Source of the DNA: Chaetoceros tenuissimus
Lineage: Eukaryota; Bacillariophyta; Thalassiosirophyceae; Chaetocerotales; Chaetocerotaceae
Length of the DNA: 64,000 nucleotides
Reading direction: 5' to 3'
Assembly: GCA_021927905.1 (NCBI GenBank)
Contig: BLLK01000022.1
Span: 3,596,001 to 3,660,000 of the forward strand
The translations under genes and the position numbers were made by a program. Position 1 is the first letter of the stretch. Every line of letters begins with the position of its first letter. Of this stretch, positions 53,461 through 64,000 are shown in pieces. The notes under the pieces were generated by a model that saw only the letters and a list, made by a program, of their open reading frames with translations, was not told where the DNA came from and ran no database searches.

Positions 53461-56400
53461 ATGTCATCTGTTGCCTATTCAGAGCTCAAAAGAGCAGCTA
53501 AGTCTCTTCTTGATCAAAACCTAGAACCGACTTTGGAAGCATTTCAACATTACTTTCCACATGTTGTCAAGGACGATCTACAGTATGCATCTGTTAAAAA
53601 TGAAGTGGATTGGTTCAAATGCAAACACCTAGTAAGACAGCGGGAGAAAGGTGTTGATGTAGCTTTGGTTCCTTTTCAAAGGCCAAAAACTGATACAGCT
53701 ATTCGCAAGAAATCTAGGAAAAGAGCAGCTCATCGTGTGATTCCATCATTGAGAAATGAAGATGCATCCTTGACCTCACTTAACAGTTGTAGTGCTATCG
53801 GTTCCAAACACAATCAGGAACTAGATAATGCCAATGCGCCATTAGAAGGAAAGAGCAGAGAATGCAATATTTCCCCGCTTCCTAAGAAGCAGAAGAATGT
53901 GTCCATTTCACAAGAAGAGCATAATGATGATGAAGAATCACCACTTGAAACAAGAACAACATCGGAAGATACATGTGATAACTCTTTAGTCGTCAAAAAA
54001 GGGCAATCCAATGTTTCTCTTGGTACTTCCACCGAATCAAATTTAGACGAGACGATCAAACTCCGTGCTAAACGCTCAAAACCTCGAATGGAAGAAAAAA
54101 ATCTGAGTCCACCTCCTTTTAGTAAATCTATTTTGAATATACAAGAATCGACAAGCGAAGCTTCTCCTCCAACTTTAAACAGTCATACAGATGATAATTC
54201 ATCATCAGATAAAGCTGGTGCAACGGATGATACTGATAAGAGAGTAAATATTCATACAGACTGCAATGTACTTGCAACTGCAGCAACAGAGAAAAACCAT
54301 TCTCCAGATGCCATCGAAGAGACCAGAGAAGATTTGTTGGACTCCTCGTTTCGACACGACCAGAACAATACCTACTCAACCGCTTCAACAAATGAATCTG
54401 AGACACGATTAGACTCTATGACCAACGAATTCATGACATGCTTTGGATTTGAAGAAAATAACAACTTGAATGCTAGTTCAGCTTGTCAATACGAGTCTGC
54501 TACGAACATTTTGCCAGTAAGTTTATGCTTTGATCTACATAATTTTTGATTTCAAATCACTACAAGAACTAAATTTTATAATGTTCCGATTAGAGTGATG
54601 ACATGTCGGATGAATTGGAGATTGGACCTTTACCCAGCTTTGATGAATCTAGTGACACTGTTGTAGATGATAGTTCGGGTCTTGTACATCGTCATTACAC
54701 TAGTCTAGACGTTACAACTATGAGTGCTACTAGTTCTAGAGCATCCACGGAAGCAAATGTTAATACTTCCATCATTGCTGAGACTCCTGTCTTGAATGAA
54801 TTGGATGATCCTTTAATGCAATTGATGCAAGGTGTAGATGATTCTATGGCAAATGCTTCATTGGAATCCCACAACAGCTTAGAAACGACTAGTATCACTA
54901 CTAATCCGGAGATTGCCAACACTTCCCTTAACACAACAGCCCATCCTCGTGAAGAAGTCAATATTACTGAGAAAAAAACAGTTGCAAATTCTCAAAAAGC
55001 AAAAGATGATGAGACTAATCTGACTTTGGTGCAAGCTCAAGTAGGTGACTTTGCTGCTACAACTACAACAAATGAGAGGGATGTTGAAAAGGAAACGAAT
55101 ACCGAAAGTAAGTCTGGTTCGATGATGTCAACTGCAACCAACAACACTGTGAATATGGATGGGGATCAACCCTTTGAGGCACCTGTACGTTTTCTCAAAC
55201 GTAATGATGCAAAGGCATTTGAAAAGGTCAAGAATATAATTCAAGCAATGGTGGATGAAGGTATCGAACACACAGGAATAGAGTTCCGCAAAAAGTATCC
55301 ATCAATGACAAGTAAATACGAGAGATCAACTTTGTCAGTTGCAATTCGCAATTTTACTCGCCAAAAAGAACAGCAATTGGAAAAGCAGCGCAACCAAAAG
55401 ATTAGAAGAGAAATGATAAACAATTCTCAAACGCATCCACAGATGCACCAGGATTATTTTTCGCCTCACATGCATGCATTCCACCAACATTCTGCTATGG
55501 ACCCTACATATATGTACAATCAAACAGCACCAATTGATCCTAGGACAAATATACTTCCTGGACCTGTAGGTTTCGGTCATCCTCCGCGTGTTTACAATGG
55601 TGACTATGGGTACACAATGCCTCATGCATTTCCTGGTCCTGTAGGCTTCGATCCTCCTCCATATGTTTACAATAGTGACTATCGGTACACAATGCCTCGT
55701 GCGCATATGGATAGCGCAAATGATGTTTCTAAGCCATCCAAGATGAGGTATGAAGTAACAGAAGGACAAAATAATTACTCTCATAATGAGAGTAATATTC
55801 AAGAGTATGTAGAAAGTCGACAGATTAGTAATAAGCCTCTCAATGTAAAAGGATCTCAACATGACGAAAAGGATGTATGCAATAGTGACAATAATTGCTC
55901 TCCTAATGAGAATAATACTGAAGAGTATGCAGAAAGTCTGCAGATTAGCAATGAGCCTCTCAATACAAAAGGTTCTCAACATGACGAGAAGGACGTATAC
56001 AGTAGCGATGAGAGCTTAGACGACGACACCATAATCGATGTTATTCGAACAGCTGATCCCTATGGGGAGAAGTATGAGGCACAGGAGAAACATAAGGAGG
56101 TTGAGGCTCTTCTTACAGACTCTGTCGAGTCTAACCTCGGTCAAGAAGTAACTAACAACGATGAACAACATCGCAGCGTTACTATTCATGAAATTACTAA
56201 GGATGGAGGGAAAGGAAAGCGTATTGCTCACGATGATGGAAATGAACAATCGAGTTCTAATGATAGAGACGATCACCTTGATAAAGAGATATCATCCAAA
56301 TCTCCTCGAGACGGAGTGAACACTTCTGATTCCACGAAGCCAAGAACAAGCATCGATAGTGCGCTTACGGAGATGCCCTCTAAGGAAATTGCTTGTGAAG

Positions 56401-57392
56401 AGACCAATGATGATGAAGCTCATTTGCAGCACTTAGAAGCCAACATTGATCATGCAATGGTCGATGAGAGTGTTGAAACTTCAGCAGGAAAGTTTTCGGA
56501 AAATGCTGTGGAGGTTGGAGAAAAGAATGAAGTAGTTTGTCTTGATAATGAAACTAGTTCTAATCAAAGTGAGAATCACACCCGCAAGAACATAGAATCA
56601 TTTATTATGAAGTCCGGAGGGAAGACAAGCAGTGATCGAGACCAAAAATCAACCGATATTGATCAACAATACAATGGTTGTGTAGATGATATTGCTAGAC
56701 AGAGCGAGATAATTTTCCTTGGTGACGATGATGATGATGATGATGATGATCAAGAATCTACTAGCCAACGAGATAAAGATGCTAATTTCGAAATTGAAGA
56801 ATCCACCACTTCTGGAAGTAAGAAAGACTCTATTTTTTGTGAGAGTGACTCAGACTCTGAAGTATCCATCATCCGCAAAGTTATAGACTTGGACACTGCT
56901 ACTGGAAGTAAGAAAGACTCTATTTTTGTTGACAGTGACTCTGAAGAATCTACCTTCAACCAAGACAAAGATGATGATTTCGGAAATAAAGAACCTCACG
57001 AAATTGCTACTGGAAGTAAGAATAGGACAAACAATGAAGATTCTACACAGTCAACAGGTTACCCAAACTCGACGCATCAATGTACGTCAAAGGAATCAAA
57101 TACTGGTGAAACTGCAGCAACCGTACAGAGGAAGGTCTTTGACGAGTTGCTCAAACGCAAGGCAATATCACTAGCAGATTTGATCTTTGAAATCATAGCA
57201 CTCAGTAGCAACTGGTTAGAATGTCAAGAGTACGCTGAGAAGCTCATCAAGCTTGGATTTTACGATGAAAAGATGATGAAGGACTTTTGCAAAGTAGAGA
57301 TTGTTGATTCCAAGCAATTCGCATCGTTTATGAAAGTGGAACATCGTTTAGCTTTGAAGAAATGGGTGCTAGAGAATGGGACATACAAGTGA
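53461..57392 (+). CDS. Large acidic protein with one helical module, paralog of the array gene, two exons
   Basis: Exons 53461-54516 and 54594-57392 join in phase 0 across a 77-nt intron to give 1284 aa. The N-terminus (about 1-80, LKRAAKSLLDQNLEPTLEAF and PHVVKDDLQYASV) is nearly the same as in the gene at 58162. It is followed by a basic KKSRKRAAHR stretch and long Ser/Glu/Asn-rich disordered regions. One copy of the helical module lies at 55187-55375 (VKNIIQAMVDEGIEHTG, KKYPSMTSKYERSTLS). Then come Pro/Tyr-rich short repeats, two 40-aa repeats (55769-56008) and an acidic tract (EIIFLGDDDD). The last 80 residues (AISLADLIFEIIALSS and FMKVEHRLALKKWV) look SAM-domain-like. A nuclear role is inferred from composition; the function is unknown. 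Confidence 0.82.
55769..56008 (+). repeat. Two tandem 120-bp (40-aa) coding repeats
   Basis: The units begin at aataattactctcat (55769) and aataattgctctcct (55889) and are in frame. Each encodes a block with EYVES/EYAES, QISN, KGSQHDEKDV. The differences are scattered, so the duplication is not extremely recent. They lie within a disordered, acidic part of the protein. Confidence 0.75.
56722..56751 (+). repeat. GAT trinucleotide run encoding poly-Asp
   Basis: About nine GAY codons in a row encode Asp directly after the hydrophobic EIIFLG. The hydrophobic-plus-acidic arrangement resembles a SUMO-interacting motif, and the run itself is a slippage-prone microsatellite. Confidence 0.7.
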
Positions 57393-57700
57393 GCGCACCC
57401 TTTATTTCTTATCATAGAAAGTTAGAAGATAATTGTGATACGGTAAAAGGAGACCATATCATAGCTTAGGTTTTTTACACTTCTACCTCATAGGCATATT
57501 CTATGCAACTACAACTGGTTCTTATAAAAAATCTTATATTTATTTACTCTAATTCTTTTGATAAGAATGATCTGCGTATTCCAATGCCATACCTATAGTG
57601 TCCAATGCGAATGTTCCAATGATTCTAAAACTCTTCCATAAGTTATGTACACCCATTTGCATTAGCCTCCATCCTTTCGTTATTATGTTAGCTGCAATGC

Positions 57701-57722
57701 ATATATATATATATATATATAT
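57701..57722. repeat. (AT)11 microsatellite
   Basis: An uninterrupted AT dinucleotide run of about 22 bp in intergenic DNA, followed by a T/A-rich stretch. Confidence 0.9.
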
Positions 57723-58044
57723 TTATAATAAATATTTTATTCTAGACTATGTACAATCAAGATCGTCCGATAGATTCTCTTTTTGTTACAATTTCTCATT
57801 TTGAAATTTTTAATAAAAAAAGCAATTCCTTTGAAAGAGGCCTTTTGACATTTCATGACGTCATCACCATCTGTTCTCTTGTCTATTCCATTCTCAGCAA
57901 AAGATTTCCACACAGCGACAATAATGAAGCAACTCAACTCCTCCTATCTCAACTTCACAATAGCATACCTTACCATCAGTCTAGCCAGAATATTTCCCAG
58001 TACACAAATAGGATAGAATTATATTTGAGTCATTAGTATTTGAG

Positions 58045-58161
58045 GAAGCGAGGACGGCAGCAGTGAACAAGCAAGTCATACAAGTTCTTACTTACATAGA
58101 TTGCATCCATCAAAACATACCTCGTCATTGATAATCTTCATAAATAGGAATTACCTGAATC
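58045..58161 (+). repeat. Duplicated upstream segment, copy 2
   Basis: Same length (117 bp to the ATG) and about 94% identical to 53344-53460. It starts abruptly at gaagcgaggacggcagcag, which marks one end of the duplicated block. Confidence 0.85.
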
Positions 58162-61100
58162 ATGTCATCAGTTGCCTATTTAGAGCTCAAAAGAGCAACT
58201 CAGTCTCTTCTTGATCGAAACCTAGAACCGACTTTGGAAGCATTTCAACATTACTTTCCACATATTGTCAAGGACGAGCTACATTATGCATCCATTGCCG
58301 ACCTCGTGGATTGGCTGAAGCACAAATACATAGAAGAGCAGCGGCAGATGGGCATCGAAGTGGCTTTGGTTCCTTTTCAAAGATCAGAAACTGATACAGC
58401 TATTCGCAAGAAATCTAGGAAAAGAGCAGCTAACCGTGTGAGTCTATCACCGAGAAATGAAGATACATCCAATGACTCACGTCGAGGATGCAATGACAAC
58501 GGAGAGAGACGAGCTATGGAAGTAGTTTTAGGATTTGCACATGAAGGGGAATGTGATAGAGAGTGTATAGCTATGGAAGAGAGCAAGAGCGCTTGTGAAA
58601 TTCTTACTGCTGGTAACAATAGAAAGATGAGAAAGATTTCGCTTGATTCTTCAACTGGCACCTTTCCTACACATGAATCCACTGAAGAAATACATATTGC
58701 GTCAAACAAAGCAGGTGATGAAAAATTATCAAGTGAATCTAGGGGAAATGATTCTAATAAAGTACTCGATGCTACTGTGTCTATTTTACCGATCGAGAAG
58801 AGAGAAACTCACATGATTGCCAGCAACTCTACTGATCCATTGGATGAATCAGTTGAAGTGGCAGCAAATAATTTAGGAATACAAAACAGTGCACAGTCTC
58901 AAGGAAAATTTAGTGCAGAAGTAGATACAATTCTGTTTCCTTTCTCTGTTGAGCAAAGAAATAACAAGACACTTCGTGGCACCCTGACGGTATCTCCGAA
59001 TGATCCAGAGGCGGAAAATGGGGTTTGTCCAGTAACACCAGCAGATGATGAGTCATCGCTAGGTTCCAGGAGAGTTCAAGCTGCGGACACGCAAGATGAG
59101 TCTGTCAAGAAAAGAAAAGGTGAAGAGGTTAGTAATAGTGCTGATGCTGAACTTGCACAGGATCAACAGTTACGCAAGAAGACCAAACTTCGTATCAAGA
59201 TTTCAAAACCTCACATGAAGAAAAAACAGTTCGATAAAGTTTCTGCCGACAATTCTAATGTGAATATGGAAGCACCTGTTAAGGAAGGCCCTTCTGGTAT
59301 TTCAAATGATTGCGTAGATATAATTGCAGAGTTGAAATCAACAAGCAGAGGAAGCATCTATTCTCAAAATACTACTGAAATGGCCAACGATGATTTATTA
59401 GACCCTTCAATTCTACTGAGAAAGGAAAGCGCACAATCTACTTTAGGCACAAACGATTCTGATGAACAATTAGGCACTTTGATCAACAATCCAATGCTAC
59501 ATTCCGAAAAGGATGAAGAAAGAAATACGATTACTGGCTCAAATCAACAGCAAAAGTCTGCAAGCAGCATTTCAAATGTAAGTACATAAGGTTTTGATCA
59601 CTGGTACACATCTTTGCAAGCTCTTAATCTGACCAGCCTTTATTGTTCTAATACTATTATCACTATAAATGACTTTAATCTTCCAAAGTCTCCACACAGC
59701 GAGTTATCATTCAAACCTATCCATTTCAAAAAAGCAAATGATAGAGAAGGATATTTGAAAGTCAAGGAGATTATTCAAGGAATGATGGATGAAGGAATCC
59801 AACGCCCAGCTAGCGAGTTCTACGAAAAGTATCCAGAGCTGTCAAGCAAGTATGAGAAAGGCAGTCTATCAAAAGGAATTGCTGAAATCGTTCGTAGCTG
59901 CAAGACCAAGAAAGTAGCCGCGGAATGGAAAGAACAGTCAATATCACATCCTCAACATGAAGCAAAAGGGAGGCCTCTTATTCCTTTCACGAAAGTAAAT
60001 GACGAAGAAGGATACATGAAGGTCAAGGAGATTATTCAAGGAATGATTGATGAAGGCATCCAACACCCAGCTAGCAAGTTCTACGAGAGGTATCCAGAGC
60101 TGACAAGCAAGTATGAAAAAAGAAGTTTTTCACATGGAATTGCTAAAATCGTTGGTACATGCAAGGCTAAGAAAGCAGCCAAGGACTGGAAAGAACAGTC
60201 AATATCACATCCTCATGACGAAGCAAAAAATAGGCTTCCTATCCCTTTCATGAAAGCAAACGACGAAGAAGGATACTTGAAGGTCAAGAAGATCGTTGAA
60301 GGATTGATTGATGAAGGAAACCAACACCCAGCTAGCGAGTTCTACGAAAAGCATCCAGAGCTGACAAGCAAGTATGAGAAAAGCAGTCTCTCGAATGGAA
60401 TTTCTAATTTTTCTAGGAGATACAAGGCTGAGAAGAATGCTTCAGTAGGAAATAAAGAATCGACTTCAACTGCTCAGGACGACGCCTCCAAAGATCTGCA
60501 AATTGAGGATTCATTGGAGGCATGTCAAGATACAGGTACTTTGCACGTCGAGTTGCCTGTCAAGCCTATCCATTTAAAAAAAACAAATGATAGAGAAGGA
60601 TACTTGAAGGTCAAGGAGATTATTGAAGGAATGGTTGATGGAGGAATCCAACACCCAGCTAGCGAGTTCTACGAGAGGTATCCAGAGCTGGCAAGGAAGT
60701 ATGAGAAAAGCAGTCTATCAAAGGCAATTTCTAGTTTTTCTAGTAATTACAAGGCTAAGAAGGATGCTTTAGCAGGAAGTAAGAATTTGACTTCAACTGC
60801 TCAGGACGACGCCTCTATACATCCGCATATTGATGATACATTGAAGGCATGTAAGGACAATGACACCATGCATGTCGAGTTGCCCTTCAAGCCTATCCCT
60901 TTCAAAAAGGCAAATGACATAGACGGCTTCGTGAAGGTCAAGGAGATTATTGAAGGAATGATTGATAAAGGAATCCAACACCCATCTAGCAAATTCTACG
61001 AGAAGTATCCAGAGCTGACAAGCAAGTATGAGAAAAGCAGTTTATCAATGGCAATTTCTAGTTTTTCTAGGAGATACAAGACTGAGAAGGATGCTTTAGC

Positions 61101-64000
61101 AGGAAATAAATATTTGACTTCCACTGCTCAGGACGACGACACCTCTAAACATCCGCATATTGAGGATTCGTTGGAAGCATGTCAAGGTAATGATACTTTA
61201 CACAGTGAGTTGCCATTCAAACCTATCCATTTCAAAAAAGCAAACGACAAAGAAGGATACTTGAAGGTCAAGGAGATCATTGAAGGAATGGTCGATGATG
61301 GAGTCCAAAATCCAGCTAGCGAGTTCTATGAAAAGTATCCAGAGCTGACAAGCAAGTATGAGAAAAGCAGTCTATCAGTAGGAATTGGTAGTTTTATTCA
61401 TGCTAAGAAAACAGCCAATTCGCATATTGAGGAATCATTGAAGGCAGGTCAAGATAATGATACTATGCATGTTGAGTTGCCCGTCACGCCTATTCATTTT
61501 ACGAAAGCAAATGACGAAGAAGGATACATGAAAGTCAAGGAGATTATTCAAGAAATGATGGATGAAGGAATCCAACGCCCAGCTAGCAAATTCTATGAAA
61601 AGTATCCAGAGCTGTCAAGCAAGTATGAGAAAAGTAGTCTTGTAGTAGTAATTGCTAAATTCGTTCGTAGCTACAAGACCAAGAAAGCAGCCGCGGAATG
61701 GAAAGAACAGTCAATATCACATCCTCAACATGAAGCAAAAAATAGGCTTCCTATCCCTTTCACGAAAGTAAATGACGAAGAAGGTTTCATGAAGGTCAAG
61801 GAGATTATTCAAGGAATGATTGATGAAGGAATCCAACACCCAGCTAGCAAGTTCTACGAGAGGTATCCAGAGCTGTCAAGCAAGTATGAAAAAAGAAGTT
61901 TTTCACATGGAATTTCTAGTTTTTCTAGTAATTACAAGGCTAAGAAGAAGGCTTCAGTAGGTAATGAATATTTGACTTCCACTGCTCAGGACGACGACGC
62001 CTCTAATCATCTGCATATTGAGGATTCATTGAAGGCAGGTCAAGATAATGATACTATGTCTGTCGAGTTGCCTGTCAAGCCTATCCATTTCAAAAAGGCA
62101 AATGACGAAGAAGGTTTCATGAAGGTCAAGGAGATTATTGAAGGAATGATTAATGAAGGAATCCAATACCCAGCTAGCGAGTTCTACAAGAAATATCCAG
62201 AGCTGACAAGCAAGTATGAAAAAAGCAGTTTATCAATGGCAATTTCTCATTTTTCTACTAATTACAAGGCTAAGAAGGATGCTTTAGCAGGAAATAAATA
62301 TTTGACTTCCACTGCTCAGGACGACGATGCCTCTAAACATCTGCACATTGAGGATTCATTGAAGGCAGGTCAAGATACAGGTACCATGCATGCCAAGTTG
62401 CCTGTCAAGCCTATCCATTTCAAAAAAGCAAACGACGAAGAAGGTTTCATGAAGGTCAAGGAGATTATTGAAGGAATGATTGATGAAGGAATCCAATACC
62501 CAGCTAGCGAGTTCTACAAGAGGTATCCAGAGCTGTCAAGCAAGTATGACAGAAGCAGTCTATCATCTGGAATTTCTCATTTTTCTACTAATTACAGGGC
62601 TAAGAAGTATGCTTTAGCAGGAAATAAATATTTGACTTCCACTGCTCAGGACGACGATGCCTCTAAACATCCGCATATTGAGGATTCATTGAAGGCAAGT
62701 CAAGATACAGGTACCATGCATGCCAAGTTGCCTGTCAAGCCTATCCATTTCAAAAAAGCAAACGACGAAGAAGGTTTCATGAAGGTCAAGGAGATTATTG
62801 AAGGAATGATTAATGAAGGAATCCAATACCCAGCTAGCGAGTTCTACAAGAGGTATCCAGAGCTGTCAAGCAAGTATGACAGAAGCAGTCTATCATCTGG
62901 AATTTCTCATTTTTCTACTAATTACAGGGCTAAGAAGTATGCTTTAGCAGGGAATAAATATTTGACTTCCACTGCTCAGGACGACGATGCCTCTAAACAT
63001 CCGCATATTGAGGTAAAATATGCCACTCTTCAAGATGAAGCTGAAACACAATTTCCATGTGATGCGGAAGTCGGTAAAGCTAACGTCTCCGAAAATATGT
63101 CGCCACTCAAACAAGCCAAATCTCTAGCTGCACCAGTAGACACGGACATTCAACCCAGGCTTAACCTACAAAATGTAGAAATTGACCTAGATGACCCTGC
63201 TGTCCTTGCCCAATTCGTGGGGGAATCTGAACTTTTGGATGCAAATGACAGACAATATATTCCAGATTACATCTTTTTGAGTATGGCCCAACTCAAATCA
63301 TGCTACGTCACACCACTGGATAGAAGTAATGGAGCTTACAAATCTCGTCAAATTGGATTCAAGGGAATGTGCTGCAAACATTGTGGGGGAGAGCCGGGTT
63401 TTGGAAGATACTTTCCTGAAACACTCAGAAGTTTGTCACAGACTACCACCTCTCAGACCATTGTCAAGCATATTGCGTACAAGTGCCGAAAGGTTCCCAA
63501 GAAGATCCAAAATAGTGTCAGAGTTTTGAAAGAGCTTCAAGAAAGAAAGGATGAACTTGCCAAACAGAATCAGAGATCTAGATCTGAAGAGAGACCAAGG
63601 GGCTCGAAAAAGGTGTTCTTTCAGAGATTGTGGAGTAGATTACATGAAGAGCAGACTGTCAGTGGACATGGACATGCTTTTGACATTACAGGGGAGAACA
63701 AGAAACCACAGGGGATGGCGCACTGTGCAAAGAAATCTATTGAAGAGCAAGACGCCATTGTCAGCATGATGAAACTTGCAACAACAACAACCACCGCCAA
63801 TTCGCCTCAACGGCTAAACAGCACTTCTACTGCTCTAATGAATGCAAGGAATGTTCAAGGAGACGCAACATCTTCGCGTAATTCAACAAATATAGAGCAG
63901 ATCTTCAAGCCAATCCACTTCAACAAAGCAAATGATGAAGTAGGGTTTCTAAAGGTCAAGGATAATATTCATGGTATGATGGATGAAGGAGTAGAAGATC
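58162..64000 (+). CDS. Tandem helical-module array protein with C2HC finger, partial at window end
   Basis: Exon 1 is 58162-59577. Exon 2 starts at 59689, in phase 0 after a 111-nt intron, and stays open to 64000, giving at least 1909 aa. The N-terminal domain (about 1-75) and a basic KKSRKRAANR follow the pattern of the paralog at 53461. About 390 disordered residues follow. Exon 2 then encodes eleven tandem copies of a ~60-aa module (VKEIIEGMIDEGIQHPAS, then EFYEKYPELTSKYEKSSLS, then a basic KAKK end) with linkers that make units of 87, 89, 109 or 110 residues. After that comes a finger with CCKHC...VKHIAYKC (C-x2-C, H-x4-C, BED-like spacing) and KKVFFQRLWSRLHEE, then a twelfth module cut by the window edge. 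Three predicted helices per module and a basic third one suggest nucleic-acid binding, by inference. I know no named family. Confidence 0.8.
59713..63009 (+). repeat. Eleven-copy in-frame tandem repeat array
   Basis: Module phase was set on the GTC of VKEII-like cores at 59761, 60022, 60283, 60610, 60937, 61267, 61534, 61795, 62125, 62455 and 62785. Spacings are 261, 261, 327, 327, 330, 267, 261, 330, 330 and 330 bp, all multiples of three. There are two linker types: a short one with WKEQSISHP and a long one with LTSTAQDDDASKHPHIED. The last two units differ at only about two of 273 compared bases. Confidence 0.92.

Larger units (their letters stand above)
57393..58161. other. Intergenic region with AT microsatellite and duplicated promoter segment
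   Basis: 769 bp without a gene. It contains the 3' end of the first paralog, an (AT)n run at 57701-57722 and, at 58045-58161, the 117-bp segment shared with 53344-53460. No RNA gene or mobile element end was recognised. Confidence 0.5.

Noticed and set aside
55335-55982. 215-codon minus-strand frame opposite the single-module gene
   Set aside because: It covers the tandem 40-aa repeats of the plus-strand gene. The hydrophobic Ile/Arg-rich translation is a shadow.
59713-63009. CRISPR-like or satellite array
   Set aside because: Periodicity is 261-330 bp, always divisible by three, with substitutions that keep the protein pattern. It is a coding repeat, not CRISPR or satellite.
63329-63769. 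Two short plus-strand frames near the window end
   Set aside because: They lie in a different frame from the array gene, which stays open across them and carries the recognisable finger.
1-64000. Transposons, LTR elements or virus-derived genes
   Set aside because: No reverse transcriptase, integrase, transposase or capsid-like frame and no terminal repeats were recognised. The BED-like finger alone is not enough.

Overview
The window is nuclear DNA of a photosynthetic stramenopile, most likely a centric diatom (a Thalassiosirales or Chaetocerotales type is a guess). The sequence is AT-rich and gene-dense, with short GT-AG introns of mostly 68-118 nt. Convergent genes often end 27-160 bp apart. 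The gene content fits this: an EEID-ending cytosolic Hsp70, a 7TM receptor of the diatom type, a protein with a diatom-like plastid presequence, a G8/beta-helix surface protein, and Cys-rich modules I associate with diatoms and oomycetes. No rRNA, tRNA, CRISPR array or mobile element could be supported. All spliced models come from reading GT/AG sites and checking that the frames join.

Layout. 1-7 kb: three tandem minus-strand paralogs encoding type II membrane proteins with a sulfotransferase-like lumenal domain. They carry 2, 3 and 0 ShKT (six-Cys) modules in acidic linkers. 7.2-17.6 kb: a six-exon ATR/Mec1-type checkpoint kinase, 3364 aa when spliced. 18-20.7 kb: an LRR-like protein convergent with a PROPPIN (Atg18/WIPI) protein. 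21.3-24.7 kb: two tandem astacin-like metalloproteases. 26-29.6 kb: an eight-TM protein, a glycosyltransferase-like type II membrane protein and a dolichol/phytol-kinase-like enzyme. 31.2-32.9 kb: a protein with a duplicated C-x2-C-x9-C-x5-H module and a prion-like tail.

33.5-37.6 kb: GPI transamidase catalytic subunit (PIG-K/GPI8), an HD-domain hydrolase and a plastid-targeted TPR protein. 37.7-42.5 kb: a five-exon, 1490-aa secreted or surface protein with G8, parallel beta-helix, EGF and three repeated Cys modules. 42.8-50.4 kb: a GT-A-like protein, a 7TM receptor, a zinc alcohol dehydrogenase, a TRMO-type tRNA methyltransferase and homoserine dehydrogenase. 50.7-52.7 kb: cytosolic Hsp70.

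53.4-64 kb holds the most unusual part. Two recently duplicated genes share 117 bp of upstream DNA, an N-terminal domain and an intron position. The first has one copy of a ~60-aa helical module. The second has eleven in-frame tandem copies, then a C-x2-C...H-x4-C finger, then a twelfth copy that runs off the window. It looks like an expanding array of possible DNA-binding modules and is my main candidate for an undescribed system.

The genes do not form one pathway. The recurring theme is local tandem duplication, with gain or loss of modules and homogenisation between copies, seen in the ShKT family, the astacins, the CxxC protein, the G8 protein and the 53-64 kb pair.
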